Positions 24,116 to 35,110 of a DNA stretch of 64,000 nucleotides are shown piece by piece (the stretch's first letter is position 1; each line of letters starts with the position of its first letter). The stretch is from Anthoceros angustus (taxonomy: Eukaryota; Streptophyta; Anthocerotopsida; Anthocerotales; Anthocerotaceae). The notes beneath the pieces are model-generated. The model was not told where the DNA came from and did not search any database. It saw nothing but the letters and a program-made list of their open reading frames with translations. The translations under genes were made by a program, and so were the position numbers. The stretch is taken from assembly GCA_010909165.1 (NCBI GenBank), contig VJWM01000016.1, forward strand, positions 1-64,000, given 5' to 3'.

Positions 24116-24334
24116 AAATTGCTTATGCTGCGGATGGTAAGCTACTCAAGAACACCACGATAACCTTTTCTTTCGGAAGGTTTGGCGTCGCCGCCTTCAT
24201 TTGATCCACCAAGTTCTTCAACTTGTTGGCGTGTTGTTGAATGGTGTCACCTCGACCATCTTGAAGTTGGGGAATTGTTGCTCCAACAAGATCTCATTCA
24301 CCAAGCTTTTCTTCTCATACGTGTTGCCGGGTCG

Positions 24335-24616
24335 TCACGCCGCTTTTGATGTTGCACACTCACTCAATTGAGAGAGTATGTCATCGGACACATTGAGGAG
24401 AATCGTCGCCGCCGCTTCCATCTTTCTCGGTGTCACTTGTGGGTGTTTCTCGAGGCCATTGTCGACAAACTTCCATAGTCCTCGGTCGATGAGAAGCATC
24501 TTCAGCTTCAACTTCCACAATGTGAAGTTCGTGCCTCCAAACTTCTCCACTAGACGTGCCTCCATGCTTGTTGACGCCATGCTAGTTTCCCTATAATTGA
24601 TCTTGAAGACCAACAC
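24335..24616 (-). pseudogene. Copia gag N-terminus
   Basis: The minus-strand reading contains EKFGGTNFTLWKLKLKMLL, then DRGLWKFVDNG and a DDILSQLSECAT segment. These are the standard features of plant copia gag (L.F.G.N...W...M...L). A start codon lies at 24,580 (MASTSMEARL), about 240 bp inside the primer site. The frame then breaks near 24,330. Confidence 0.8.
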
Positions 24617-24644
24617 ACTTCAAGATTAGTATCAAGACCTTTCC

Positions 24645-24769
24645 AATTGCACACAAGTTCTCACAAGCTCTAGGCTAAGAACTATGCAATAGGACTTGAC
24701 TCAAGTTTCCAATTGCACACAAGTTCTCACAAGCTCTAGGCTAAGAATTATGCAATAGGACTTGACTCA
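24645..24769. repeat. 62-bp tandem duplication in the copia leader
   Basis: Two nearly identical copies (CCAATTGCACACAAGTTCTC ... GGACTTGACTCAAGT) lie between the primer site and gag, differing at about one base. Recent slippage or recombination is likely. Confidence 0.9.
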
Positions 24770-24810
24770 AGTAACAATGCAAGGGGCATTCTACAAGGCT
24801 CTTGAACATG

Positions 24811-24822
24811 GCTCTGATACCA
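24811..24822 (-). promoter_or_regulatory. Copia primer-binding site, tRNA-iMet
   Basis: The minus strand reads TGGTATCAGAGC, the exact plant initiator-methionine tRNA primer site, directly adjoining the LTR end. Confidence 0.93.
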
Positions 24823-25184
24823 TGTTCGGAAAAGAGCTGAGCCTTTATAGAGAGAGAACACAACACTCCCATACAATATGGGTTATATGCACTAGGCACA
24901 CTAGAAACTAGCACACAAGCACACAAGCACACAAGAACACTTGCACACACCACACCTTACAAATAGGTGGGCTTGGCCTTATAGTCCTAGCCTTGAATCC
25001 TACTGGTCACTTGACCTTGAATCCTATTGGTTACTTGACCTTGCCCTTTACTTTTGGACTTTCTAGAAGATACTTTCTAGAAGATGCATGACTTTCAAGT
25101 TATTTTTAGGGCACTCTTCATAACCTGCTTTTAGGGCACTCTTCATAACATATTTTGATATGTTGTAATAAAACACTTCTAACA
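24823..25184 (-). repeat. Copia 5' LTR, 362 bp
   Basis: The LTR has the canonical inverted ends TGTT...AACA (TGTTCGG at 24823; CTTCTAACA ending at 25184). Inside are CA-rich runs (24,905-24,950) and a duplicated TTTAGGGCACTCTTCATAAC word (25,105-25,150). The terminal ends remain intact although the coding region is broken. Confidence 0.85.
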
Positions 25185-25199
25185 GAATCTCTGTGATTG

Positions 25200-25960
25200 A
25201 TATTGGGAGCACAATCTCAAGGAAAGGTTGCCTGGTGTGCTGACATTTCTCGTTGTGAGACTTAAGCGATATAGTCCCCAGTGTATCCTGGAATCAAAGC
25301 GAACGGCTCAGTACTCACTTCGAATGTCAAGCAATTGGCAAATTCGACCGCCTGCTCTGCTTGCTCTTAATCCAGCACCTGGATGCAATCCGATGCATTC
25401 TCAGCCGAAACTCACACATGGATGCATTGGATGCAACTTGCAAATAACTGCTCAAACCAGAATCAGCTTCCCAAAGAAGATTGAAAACATCAGACTGAAG
25501 GCAGATAGGATCCGGATTTCCCCCCTACCTAGCACTGGGATAGTGGATCGGGTGCCTCTTTCGGATGCTTCCTCAGTCTGCCTATCACAACCTCCTTCTT
25601 CACCGCCCGCAAGGGGCCAATGTACCAGCAAGCTTGGCCGACTGGCTCAGCGCATGAATTCATCATCAAGCTCTTCCTCAACGCCTTCCACCTGAGTCCG
25701 TTCATGGCTCTGGATTGTTCATCAGATAACTCGAGACGCCGACGCCGAAACAAACCGCCTCCTACCAAACAAAACTCTTTCACTCGCTCACAACACTATC
25801 GATGGTGGACACGCTTCCTGGCCATACCGTCGCCATAGGGCCGTACTTTTTAGTTCAAGCCTTCAACGCATCCCTCTTGCTCGTCTTGGAATTGCAGCAA
25901 ACTCCCAAAAAGCCAAAAAGCGGATACCTTCTTAGTCGACTATGGAGACAAACGTTTCGG
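25200..25960 (-). pseudogene. P450 pseudogene 1 (exon-1 fragment plus 3' flank)
   Basis: On the minus strand from 25,945 the sequence reads YPLFGFLGVCCNSKTSKRDA, then (after a stop) TKKYGPMATVWPGSVSTI, KEFCLVGGGLF, LRWKALRKSLMMN (the WxxxR helix-C motif), WYIGPLRAVKKEV and RLRKHPKEAPD. These align in order with residues 45-175 of the intact P450 at 40.1-41.7 kb. About 330 bp of non-P450 sequence follows (25,540-25,205) that recurs at 48.1-48.5 and 60.8-61.1 kb. Frameshifts and stops make it non-functional. The heme-binding exon is absent. Confidence 0.85.
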
Positions 25961-25982
25961 AGAAATCTTTTTCTCGATCGTG

Positions 25983-26208
25983 GTCCCGAATCCATTTGTT
26001 TGTGGCCCGAACCCATTTGTTTCCATTTGTTTGTGGCCCGAACCCATTTGTTTCCATTTGTTTGTGGCCCGAACCCATTTGTTTCCATTTGTTTGTGGCC
26101 CGAACCCATTTGTTTCCATTTGTTTGTGGCCCTTAACCCATTTGTTTCCATTTGTTTGTGGCCCGAACCCATTTGTTTCCATTTGTTTGTGGCCCGAACC
26201 CATTTGGT
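25983..26208. repeat. 31-bp minisatellite, about seven copies
   Basis: The unit is CATTTGTTTC followed by CATTTGTTTG and TGGCCCGAACC, so each 31-bp unit is itself two near-identical 10-mers plus a tail. Copies are almost identical; one has CTTAACC instead of CGAACC. The array abuts the 5' end of P450 pseudogene 1. The frames across it (repeated GPNPFVSICLW) are a by-product of the repeat. Confidence 0.95.
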
Positions 26209-26239
26209 TGACTCTCAACCTTTCGTGTTATATGTAAAT

Positions 26240-29000
26240 TAATAAATTATTAAAAAAAAACAGGAATGCCCGAAATGGTTGAGGAAGGCGAGGCTTGAAA
26301 ACGGGTTGTTGGAGGATAGCGCAGTAGTGATTAACACAACCGACACGGGAAGAAGATTTTGGAAGTCAGTGCAGGCAGCCAACCAACTGCAATGGGAGAC
26401 TAATGTTGCCCACATAGGACCAACTGCAATGGGACACTAATGTTGCCCACAGAGGATAAGATTAAACGAACACTCAATCTTAAAGTCCTTGAGCAATGAA
26501 GCTCACATCCTTCAATTCATCCTTGACATCCATAGGCTTATGGCATGAACCGACCACTGGCAATGTACCATTGCCCACATCACATGCGGGTAATTGCTCT
26601 TTATTCACCATACCACATCGATGAGGTCATTGTGCGAGATAGTGACCCCAGTTTGGATAGCAGTCTTCAAGGGCATCTTTCGAGGTCAAACCCGAGGCCG
26701 ATGTCTGAAGACAAGGAGGATGATCTTCGTCCTCCTCCCCCACCAATTTACTGCTCATTTGTTCGGCAATTGGTGACTTGGTGCAAAAACTGAATCTCTA
26801 TTCTGTTTTTTCACTAGTTTTTACAAGGGGGTTGGTAGCGGCTTTAGGATTTTGCCAAATAGCTTTTCCTTTTTTTTTTCTTTGTTCCTGGACATCTTGG
26901 GTTGAGCCTATTTTGCAGGCTCATCCAGACCTTGAAGCTTTGTTGCTTCTTTAGTTAGCCATGTATCCGCTTAGCATGGCCATGGACAGCTATGCTGCCT
27001 CACAGCATGACACTCACATCCATGCAATTGGAGATGGTGATCTGAGAAGCTTATTCATTCACCTTCTAGCAACCGCTGGCTGTTGTGACCCGATGGATGC
27101 ATGGAGTTCTAGTGCCTATGGCACACCAAAGAGGACAGAGGGGACCTGAACCCAACACATTTCTCAGAACCAGAACACATAAATGACAGTACACAGGTAG
27201 CAACGATGAAGGAACATAAAGTGAAAGGAGCATCTCACCTTTGAGATAAAGTCCAGCGGTCAAAGGGCCTAACTAGCAAAGGCTCCGCCATGATGACAAC
27301 AAGATAAAGAAACACAAACAATTAGAATCACACACAAATCAGTCATAAGCTCGATCAGACGGAGGAAAAAAAATGTAGACAGTTATGACTCACAAAATCA
27401 ATCAACTAGAAACAAAGGGGATACAGTAAATGAGGGGTTTGCAAAATCTGTTTCCCTCCCTCACGACAGCTTCTTCCCTCACCTATGTGATGTATCTTAG
27501 CTTGTTGTCAACTTGTTGGGCTTGGTTTCGGAGCTGTTACCATAACGTTGAGCACGGGTTAAGGAGCCTTTGCTGTGAACCCAGCACAGTCTTCAAACAA
27601 ACCAAACAGAAGGAGTTTGATCATTACCTCTCGCTGTACGCGAGCAAGGACGGGGCACCTTTTTTTCACATCAAACTTTTCTCCGCATGTATTAGGGGAA
27701 CAGACGCGGGTCACGGCCGAGAACGGTCGAGATAGGGCGAGACTGCCGAGGCCGTCTTGGCGCCCGACGCTGCCTCGGGCGCAGGAGGCCGTAGTCCGGG
27801 CCGAGACGCGCCCGCACTGACCGGCTGGGGAGCCGAGGGGCAGAAACATTCAAAATTAAAGACTTGTTGCTTGCGTGAACTAAAGGTTATACTTTTTCTC
27901 TCACTACGATGTAACATTTCATATTTCACAGTCTTGGTTTTACCATTCTTGAAGTGTTTTTCAAAGAGGTTCAACGGCAATGTTATTGTGTTGAACACTG
28001 ATAGTCACTATCGAAAGATGTTACATTGGTTAGTAAACATAAACCAAAGAGGAAATGACAAAGTGATTCATTACCTTCTTCAATATCCACCATTGCGTCG
28101 TCTTTCACAACGAGCATCACGGAAGTCGGGCTGCTACATTAAATTGGATGGTGAGTGGCAAGGACCCCTCACGGAACCCACCCCGAGGCACTCTGGGGTG
28201 GGTTCCGTGTCATAGTTATCAATGGTGAAGATCCTGACTCGGCAATCTACGGCTTCACAAGCGGGCCCCTTCTAGCCTTCGTTATCCGCACTTACACCTA
28301 AAGATTTGTGATGGGAACCATTGGATGTAAGTTAAGGGTACCTCGGTATCTATTGCTCGCATAACACACATGAGCCGGATATACCTTTGGGAGTTTATGA
28401 AAAAAAAGTAAACGAGCACTGGGCTAGTCCGTTGCATACAATGTCTGTTGGAGATCTTTTACTCGCACCTTGGGTGGTGTTGTATCCGAGGGCAATACAG
28501 AAAAGCACCTTGTTAGTAAACCAGTCCTTAAACTGGGGTCCTAAGAAACAAATTGAAGCAAAGAGTCCGAGTGACCCTTACATATGAAAAAGGCGGTTGA
28601 GGCCGAGCAATCACTTTGCAGAAGTCTATAAGTACAATCACTTTATCGATGCTTTGAACTCGCTTGCACAATGAGGTATGCTGAAATTGGATTTTAATCA
28701 CACACACATAACCTCAAACTACCATCGGATCATGAGCGAAACAAATTGCTAGTACTAAGCATCGAAGAAAGCGAGAGGACTCAAGCACACCACCTACGGG
28801 TGATCCGAGCTTGTAGCGGCGACCACGCATCCCTATGCTTCTTTGTCTTCAAAAATGTCTGCTCAAATGATCACCATTCTTCTCGTGACCAGAAGTCGCA
28901 ACGCATCAAGGACAAAACGCCATGAACTCCACTTTACATTCAATCCACCTCGGCAAAACATACCTTCCTTCTTATCGGCGGAGGCGCGTGAAGGCGATGA
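26240..29000. other. Non-coding interval with a few small repeats
   Basis: I find no gene here. There is a 37-bp duplication at 26,383-26,456 (CCAACTGCAATGGGA...TTGCCCACA), a T-rich tract at 26,860-26,885, a hairpin at 28,170-28,209, and a short plus-strand frame at 28,387-28,587 with no recognisable motif. A 152-codon frame at 27,757-28,215 crosses sequence of changing composition and is unlikely to be a gene. Confidence 0.45.
28170..28209. other. Perfect 15-bp hairpin
   Basis: CACGGAACCCACCCC at 28170-28184 is exactly complementary to GGGGTGGGTTCCGTG at 28195-28209, with a 10-base loop. No gene is adjacent, so its role (element terminus, small RNA precursor or chance remnant) is unknown. 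Confidence 0.85.
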
Positions 29001-29017
29001 ACTCCACTTCCCTCAGC

Positions 29018-29960
29018 TCACTGCTTGGAGTCGTTTGGTAGAAGGACGCGTTTCGAGTCGGGAACATAGTGGTCTTCCTTCATGCTCTTGACCGGGGGTT
29101 GAGCGGATGAAGAGGAAACCACAAAGACTTCTTGGGCTCCTGTAATATTTGCCCAAGACAGCTTGACCTCCGTTGCCTCCACCAAGTGATGAGGAATGGG
29201 GAAGAGATGATGGACGGCGTGAGTGCCAATGTCGTGGTGGATGTTGTTGATCCGGCCGTAGTCCCTCGATGGTGGAGAGCCCTCCACGCATGTAGTTCCA
29301 CTCCTCGCCTGCATGCGGACCTTGTGCTCATACCGTGGTGGTGGAGGTAGGTGACCACATCCACACCACATTGGTGAGGGCACAACGTGAGCTTGAGCAT
29401 CCGTGATAGGGGCCCGGGCCCGGTCGAGCCCCCGCGAAAAGCGTGAGGAGGTGAGCTGTGGCGCTCCGTGAGGACAGTCTGGCCGGGTCGAAATGGGAAC
29501 CTGTCTTGCCGGGCTCCACGGAAGAGGTAGAACGGGTAGGCGAACATGGCCCAGGCAAGGAGAGCACTGCCGACGAATAACATCCAACCCCCATGCGTGC
29601 TTTCCAGGCATGGGGTGCGGACTCGTCTTTCTCCACATGCGCGGTTGGTGGTGCGTGCGTGGTGATCCTCCACCCGTGAAGCACACAAGAATGGACGAGT
29701 GCGTGAGGTGCCCGGACGTTTGGCGTCTTGTTATTGGAGAAGCTCCGTGCCCGATCGTGCCCGGCCTGAACAAGGCCGAACATGGTGCCACGAACCCGAT
29801 CTGAGAGGCCACAAACCACTGTTGAGATACGCCGCCGCAGCAGCCCAACACCACCGCCCCGTCCCTCGCATAGCTCAAGGACCTCAAGGTATTCTTCTCC
29901 CAGGTGCTTGGGATAGCGGCCGGATGTCGCGGTGAAAGGGGCGCGCCCGCGCCCTCCAGC
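29018..29960 (-). pseudogene. FAD7/8-like chloroplast omega-3 fatty acid desaturase pseudogene, intron-less
   Basis: Reading the minus strand across frames gives the desaturase order: PKHLGE, GTMF, HDRARSFSNNKT (first His box region, canonical HDCGHGSFSNN), LHGWRITTHAPP (second box HRTHH destroyed), HVEKDES, FAYPFYLF, EPGKTGSHFDP, VVTYLHHHG, MRGGLSTI, RDYGRINNIHHDIGTHAVHH (third box HxxHH retained), PHHLVEATE, LGKYYR, EPKKSL and VKSMKEDHYVPD. The family converts 18:2 to 18:3 in plastid lipids. About 940 bp cover nearly the whole catalytic domain without introns, whereas plant FAD7/8 genes usually have several. At least six frameshifts are present and it cannot encode a working enzyme. Confidence 0.88.
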
Positions 29961-30008
29961 TCCCGTCCTGGGCGCCGGGCGTGAAGCTAGGCGGGCAGGA
30001 ACGCCACC

Positions 30009-30125
30009 ATGGCCACCACGCCCTTCCTCCTCCCCTCTGCTGCGGCCCGCATCCCAGACCCGGCGGTCAGCCCTGCTCCCTCCCCCAGCAGGCAGCGCCG
30101 GCCGCCATCGCCGATCTCCCACCCT
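30009..30125 (+). pseudogene. Transit-peptide-like sequence opposite the desaturase pseudogene
   Basis: A plus-strand ATG in a good context (GCCACCATGGCC) opens MATTPFLLPSAAARIPDPA, then a Pro/Ser/Arg-rich stretch. This has the composition of a plastid transit peptide. It lies about 50 bp beyond the point where desaturase homology begins, but on the opposite strand. It could be the desaturase N-terminus inverted during decay, or a chance frame in GC-rich DNA; no gene continues from it. Confidence 0.25.
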
Positions 30126-30610
30126 CCCGCTGTTCCGTGGGCTTTGCACCGCGCCGTATCTCAAGTATATCCATCGGAAAAATGCTATCCACTTACTTGT
30201 GCAATCTCGACCTTCTCCCGAGCGGTTGCGGCGAAGTACTGAGAGCATGGGGAAGGAAGTACGCCAAAACATGTTGGGCACTAGACGTGAGCACAAAAGT
30301 GATGCGGATGAAATGACGTGACGCGGGAGGGGGGTTAGGGGAAGTGGCGCGACTGTTCTTGTTTAAGTAAGAGGAGGTGGATGGTTCTAGGCGTTTCCAG
30401 TTGGATATCCATGTGTGAAGTGCTGATTCGTTCCTAGGTTCGGCTTACGCTCTGGCCGTTGCTGGTTTGGAATGTTTAGGTTTGGTTGGGCGGCGGCAAG
30501 TGTGGGACGAATCATTTTTGTAGGTAGGTTTGGTCTGGCTTGGGAGTTAGGTCTGGGAATTTAAACTTAGGTCTGGTAGAGAAAGCTTGTCGGCGCCGAC
30601 AGAGAGAGAA

Positions 30611-30635
30611 CCTAGGGTTTCTTTGTCTATATAAA
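30611..30635 (+). promoter_or_regulatory. Telo-box and TATA box
   Basis: CTAGGGTTT (a telo-box in reverse) at 30612-30620 is followed eight bases later by TATATAAA at 30628-30635. This pairing is typical of plant genes for ribosomal proteins, translation factors and small nucleolar RNAs. The downstream sequence is T-rich with no ORF, so the expected transcript would be non-coding or belong to a broken gene. Confidence 0.5.
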
Positions 30636-30639
30636 CCTC

Positions 30640-32250
30640 TTTTCCTGCAGTCTTATGTCTTTTGGTTCAGCGCTGTTCATGCTTTCTCGCGATTTTGCTC
30701 GTTTAGGTCTTTGGCGGTTTTCTGAGTGACGGTGTGTGTTTGCGTCCTCTGGCTGTTGATCTTGCATTGTCTTCTTGTTTGTTTGATGTCTTATTGTTTG
30801 GTCGAGCGCCTCCTTGAAACTTCTTCTTTGATTCGCATGTCTTGAGCAAGCGATTTCATTTTGTGTGTGTTTTAAAGTGTGCTTAATGGAGGACATTATC
30901 AAAAGTGTCTCTTGACGCTGAGGTCACTCTCTGGGCGGTGTTAGTTGGAGGTATTGAAGTTATTCTGAAGTTTTGAAGTTTTGAACTGATTGCAGTGATT
31001 GCTGAAGTTTTGAACTACAAGCGTCCTCTGGCGCTCTTTACACCAAGGCCAGTCTCTACTGAGCATGCCTTTTAATAGCTTTGTTTTTGTTCTGTGTTCT
31101 TAAAGCTCTTGCTTCCAATGAAATAATCGTAAGTGTAGGCGCTCCATGTAGTTTCTTTTGGGTCTCTGAAATACGGTGTATTCTTTGCGTAAGGACGGGA
31201 GAAACACAAAGATAAACGGAGTGACATACCACTTATGGGGTAGTACTCTATCCTGTTAGAAAGTATCTATGTTTCTTTTCCTTTTGATTTGTAGTCAAGA
31301 CTTGACCTTTCTAGTAGTACCGTTGGTGTTGCTTATGTTCTAGGTCGCTTGGTGAGCAGACCATCCACAACCGATATCTACATATGATTGTAGTTGTTCG
31401 AAACGACGCCCCGACGTATTGTCGACGGGATCATCTTCTACTTTGTTCTTTAAATGTGTGTGTTTTCCATCCTCTTTTTAAGACCTGTTAAGCCTTAGAA
31501 TAGTTCATTCGGTACCTTAGCTTTTGCTGAACTTTTGAGCTCTGCATGCGTGTAGCATGCGTTTGGTTTCTCTGCATAATTCCGGTTCATGCTTTCTCTT
31601 CCGATACTTCTATTAATTGTTGTTTTTTTTCAGAATCAACAAAAAGCTTTCACCCGACTGAGTACTTGACTGCTGCCTTTTTCCTTCTTATGTCGTCAAG
31701 TTTCATTATGAAATTGCTGTTTTATCAAATAGGAGTTTTGTGTCTAGAGTTTTATGTTGTGTTCTTTAATGTTGCATTTGTTTGTCGCTTGCAAACACCG
31801 AAAATCTTTGTAGTTCGAATGATGTTTCGTTGAAGTGCACCATGGACGCCATCGGAAGTAAGAACATGAGTATATCAGTCTGTTCCAAATACGGCCCCAA
31901 ACCCCGAGAGTCTTTTGAGTCTCTTCAAGTGTTTGTTTCTTTTAGTGTTTATGTTTGGATTCTTGATGTCTATGTTTGGAGGTTGGTTTGCACGCTCGTT
32001 TTGTTTTATTTTCTACGTGTCTTCCAAAGAACGCCGGGTTGCATGTAATTTGTTCCTATGTTGTGTCCTTTTCTTGTAGCATAGATAGCAATTGTAGTAT
32101 GCTATTTTGCATGTATTGTTTTTTGCTCTTACAATGAGGTTTGGCTAAGCCAATTACGGTTTCTTTTACGTTGTTGTGTTGGTCTTGATTCTCCGAGTAA
32201 ACAATCTTTGGTAGTTGTCCGCTTCATCTTTGTGTGCCTTTGCGTATGTG
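30640..32250 (+). other. T-rich stretch downstream of the promoter, no ORF
   Basis: About 1.6 kb of T-rich DNA resembles plant intron or UTR sequence. Frames present (for example 31,546-31,833) are hydrophobic by composition only. A possible short exon-like piece with an ATG in good context occurs at 31,842 (CACCATGGACGCCATCGG), followed by 30 codons and a GTG-type donor-like site, but no partner exon is evident. No box C/D or H/ACA snoRNA was convincingly seen. Confidence 0.3.
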
Positions 32251-32253
32251 AAG

Positions 32254-33250
32254 GCGGTGGAGCAGTCCGGACGAACTTGGATACATTTTGATCTGCGACA
32301 TGTGTGCACTCTTGGGTAGGTTGTGTCTCGTGTTGTGTCGGTACTGGTATTTACTTGGTGTCTATTTTTTTCTACCCCGCTGCCCTGGTTTCAACATTTA
32401 TGGTGGATGCATTTCACCCGACATGCCATGTTTTCTACTCTATTGTAATGGATTTTACTATATTGAGTAAAAATAATGACCAAATGGTCAATTCTCTCTC
32501 TAGAAATCTACCCTTTAGCCCCCGAAAAAAAATCAAGCTAGCGCGTCGAGGCCCCAGACGAGGCCGCGACTTTGTTGTTGCATGCTTGATTGTGTCCACT
32601 GTGGTAGCAGATCGAACTTAGGGTGCCCAAAGTCGATGCACTAAAGAGGCCACTTTGAAGCATATACACGAACCCATTTCTTTCCTTAGGCACCAAACTT
32701 CCTTCCGCATGGTCGATTCAAGTTTTCTTTGGTAAAGTTGTAGTGTGAGCGGTGGAGCAGTCCGACGTAACTTGGATACATTTTGATCTGCGACATGTGT
32801 GCACTCTTTGGGTAGCTGGTTGTGTCTCAGGTTGTGTTACTGCATATTACTTGGTGTCTATTTTTTTCTACCGCCTGGTTTCAACATTTATGGTGGATGC
32901 ATTTCACCCGACATGCCATGTTTTCTACTCTATTGTAATGGATTTTACTATATTGAGTAAAATAATGACCAAATGGTCAATTCTCTCTCTAGAAATCTAC
33001 CCTTTAGCCCCCGAAAAAAAATCAAGCTAGCGCGTCGAGGCCCCAGACGAGGCCGCGACTTTACGTTTGACTGCATGCTTGATTGTGTCCACTGTGGTAG
33101 CAGATCGAACTTAGGGTGCCCAAAGTCGATGCACTAAAGAGGCCACTTTGAAGCATATACACGAACCCATTTCTTTCCTTAGGCACCAAACTTCCTTCCG
33201 CATGGTCGATTCAAGTTTTCTTTGCAGACCGAAGTTGTAGTGTGAGCGGT
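32254..33250. repeat. 495-bp direct tandem duplication
   Basis: The block starting GCGGTGGAGCAGTCCG at 32254 recurs at 32749. It includes ACATTTTGATCTGCGACATG, TGACCAAATGGTCAATTC, GCGCGTCGAGGCCCCAGACG and ATGGTCGATTCAAGTTTTC. The third copy breaks off after GCGGTG (about 33,246). The copies are nearly identical and differ mainly by small indels, so the duplication is recent compared with the surrounding decay. No coding content is recognised. Confidence 0.92.
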
Positions 33251-34600
33251 GTGGAGTGTGAATTTGTGTCTAGGGACACCGTGAGGTCCACATTCACCCT
33301 CAATGTCGTTGTAGGCTTAGGATTCGCTCCCAAGGGAATAGTTTGTGCCAAGAGACGCTAACTTCTATCACTCGACCTTTGCCTAAATCGTGACTCACCA
33401 TCACTCCTCTTACCTATCTACTCAACTACTACTACCTCCCGACTTGTCCAACTACCACCGATCTTATTCCCGACCACGGATCTCATTCCACACCAAATCT
33501 TATTCCACGACGCAAATCTCACTACCACGGTGGCTCTCACCACTAGGGTACACGACTACCGAGGTGGGTCCCACGCCAAACCCTAGCGACTTATTTCGCG
33601 ACGGCGCATGGATCTCGCACGGGCGGCTACCACTGCAGATCGACTTTATTCTGCACTCCACACTTCATGCACACACACATTCCTAGGGACCAAAGTTCCA
33701 CAAATCCTCTCAACCGCTCACACACACACAAAGGCGCCACACTCACACAATTCCACAAGGAATCTGTTTCCTCTTGTGCACACTTCCACCAATAAGACCG
33801 TTTGGATTCTTTTGGATCCACACAAATCTCCACCGTTAGTCTCTCAATTAGTTCCTTCTCAACTCCTCTTACACCTCTGATCACAGACGGTCATCACCCT
33901 TCACCCAATCTTCTCTCTCTCTCTCTCTCCCGCCTCGTGCTTCCAACCCACCACACACACACTCTCTCAATTTGAACACAACCAATGTGAACAAGGGTGA
34001 AGGAAAGAAGAACCCCAAGGCCACACGTTACGAGCAAGCTCCACCCGCCGCCAATCCCTTGGTTTCCTCCTCCTTTGTCGAGATTGCTCTATCACCCCTC
34101 CCCGGTTGGAGCAAGCCTCGACCACCCCTAGGAGCGCCTCGCACACCACCTCCAATTGGACGCCTCCAACCAGCCACAAGCAGCTGGGGATCTCAACCAG
34201 AGTTATCTCGATGTGAGGGGCACAACCAAGCCCCTTTATACAATTGTCAGCGCCATAGCCACCGACTTTCGTGTCCTAAAACGGCGAACGCCAAGAGGCC
34301 CCTACAATTGGACGGCCTTAGGTCCGATGGCATCCTATCCAAAGTTCTATTCCTAGGATGCCACTACTCCCTGCCCATGTTATCTCCGCACCCTCCGATT
34401 TGGTCGCTGGCCTTCGTCCTTTTCTTGCTGAATTTATGGGTCCTCCTTCCTCGCGGTCCGAAAATCCTCCCATAAACTCTCCACTGCTTTTTCCATGATC
34501 CCAAGTCCCAGCCTCCTCACCAATCCTCCACCTCGGACCCTCCAATGGTCCATATTTGGCCATTGGGCAAAATTTCCGCAACCTTGGGCGCCATGCTCTG
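33250..34600. other. Pyrimidine-rich interval without a recognised gene
   Basis: This contains CTACCACGG-type words (33,525-33,575) like those in the gypsy 3' region, CA-rich stretches, a CT microsatellite at 33,912-33,930, and a 167-codon Pro-rich frame (33,972-34,475) with no motif. A degenerate LTR-element flank is possible but I cannot show it. Confidence 0.3.
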
Positions 34601-34630
34601 CAAAACCCTCATTTCAAATTGCTGATAACT

Positions 34631-35110
34631 CGCCTCGGAATCTCCAACTTGGTCACCCCCTGTGGTTTCTTCCTTCCAGAATCGCGAGCTCCCCGCCACT
34701 GTGCCTCGCCTCGGAATCTCCAACAGTGTCCCCGGGGTTTCTTCCTTCCAGAATCGCGAGCTCCCGCCGCCACGGCTGCCCTTCTGACCTCGTGCGAGCT
34801 CGTGCTGCTGTGGATCCTGAGCTACTGGCCACCGGCCTTCCGAGTTCCCTTAGGGTTATATTTCCTGAAACTCTACGACCGCCAACCGGCGCTACCACTT
34901 CTTCTTCCGCGACCGCTCCTTCCTTCCACGACCGCCTCCCGCCGCCACGGGCTGCCCTTCTGACCTCGTGCGAGCTCGTGCCACCGGATCGTCTGGAGCT
35001 ACCCATGCCGCCCGCCTCGTGCCTTTCCAGTTCCCTTAGGGTTATATTTCCCGGAAACTCTCGGTATGTGGCTTAGCTACCACTTCTTCTTCCACGCTCC
35101 TTCCTTCCAC
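34631..35110. repeat. Nested tandem repeats of about 76 and 175 bp
   Basis: CGCCTCGGAATCTCCAAC at 34631 recurs at 34707, each followed by CTTCCTTCCAGAATCGCGAG. A longer unit beginning CTCCCGCCGCCACGG at 34761 recurs at 34936, each followed by CTTCTGACCTCGTGCGAGC and later GTTCCCTTAGGGTTATATTT. The long frames on both strands are by-products of this repeat. Confidence 0.8.

Larger units (their letters stand above)
15050..25184 (-). mobile_element. Ty1/copia retrotransposon, 3'-truncated and split by a CACTA insertion
   Basis: On the minus strand the order is: 5' LTR (25,184-24,823), tRNA-iMet primer site, gag (24.6-23.8 kb), a 7.2 kb insertion, protease, GAG-pre-integrase, integrase and the integrase C-terminal region. 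It stops near 15.05 kb before any RT. No 3' LTR is visible, so the copy is truncated. Once the insertion and one copy of its 3-bp target duplication are set aside, the flanking reading is collinear. Confidence 0.85.

Noticed and set aside
25983-26208. CRISPR-like array
   Set aside because: The 31-bp units are directly adjacent with no unique spacers, and the genome is a plant nuclear one.
26961-27149. Short frame with a DTHIHAIGDG motif resembling amidohydrolases
   Set aside because: The similarity is limited to a few residues in a 62-codon frame with no supporting sequence on either side.
29018-29887. 289-codon minus-strand frame as an intact gene
   Set aside because: Desaturase homology switches among three frames across it, so the open frame is a chance path through a pseudogene.
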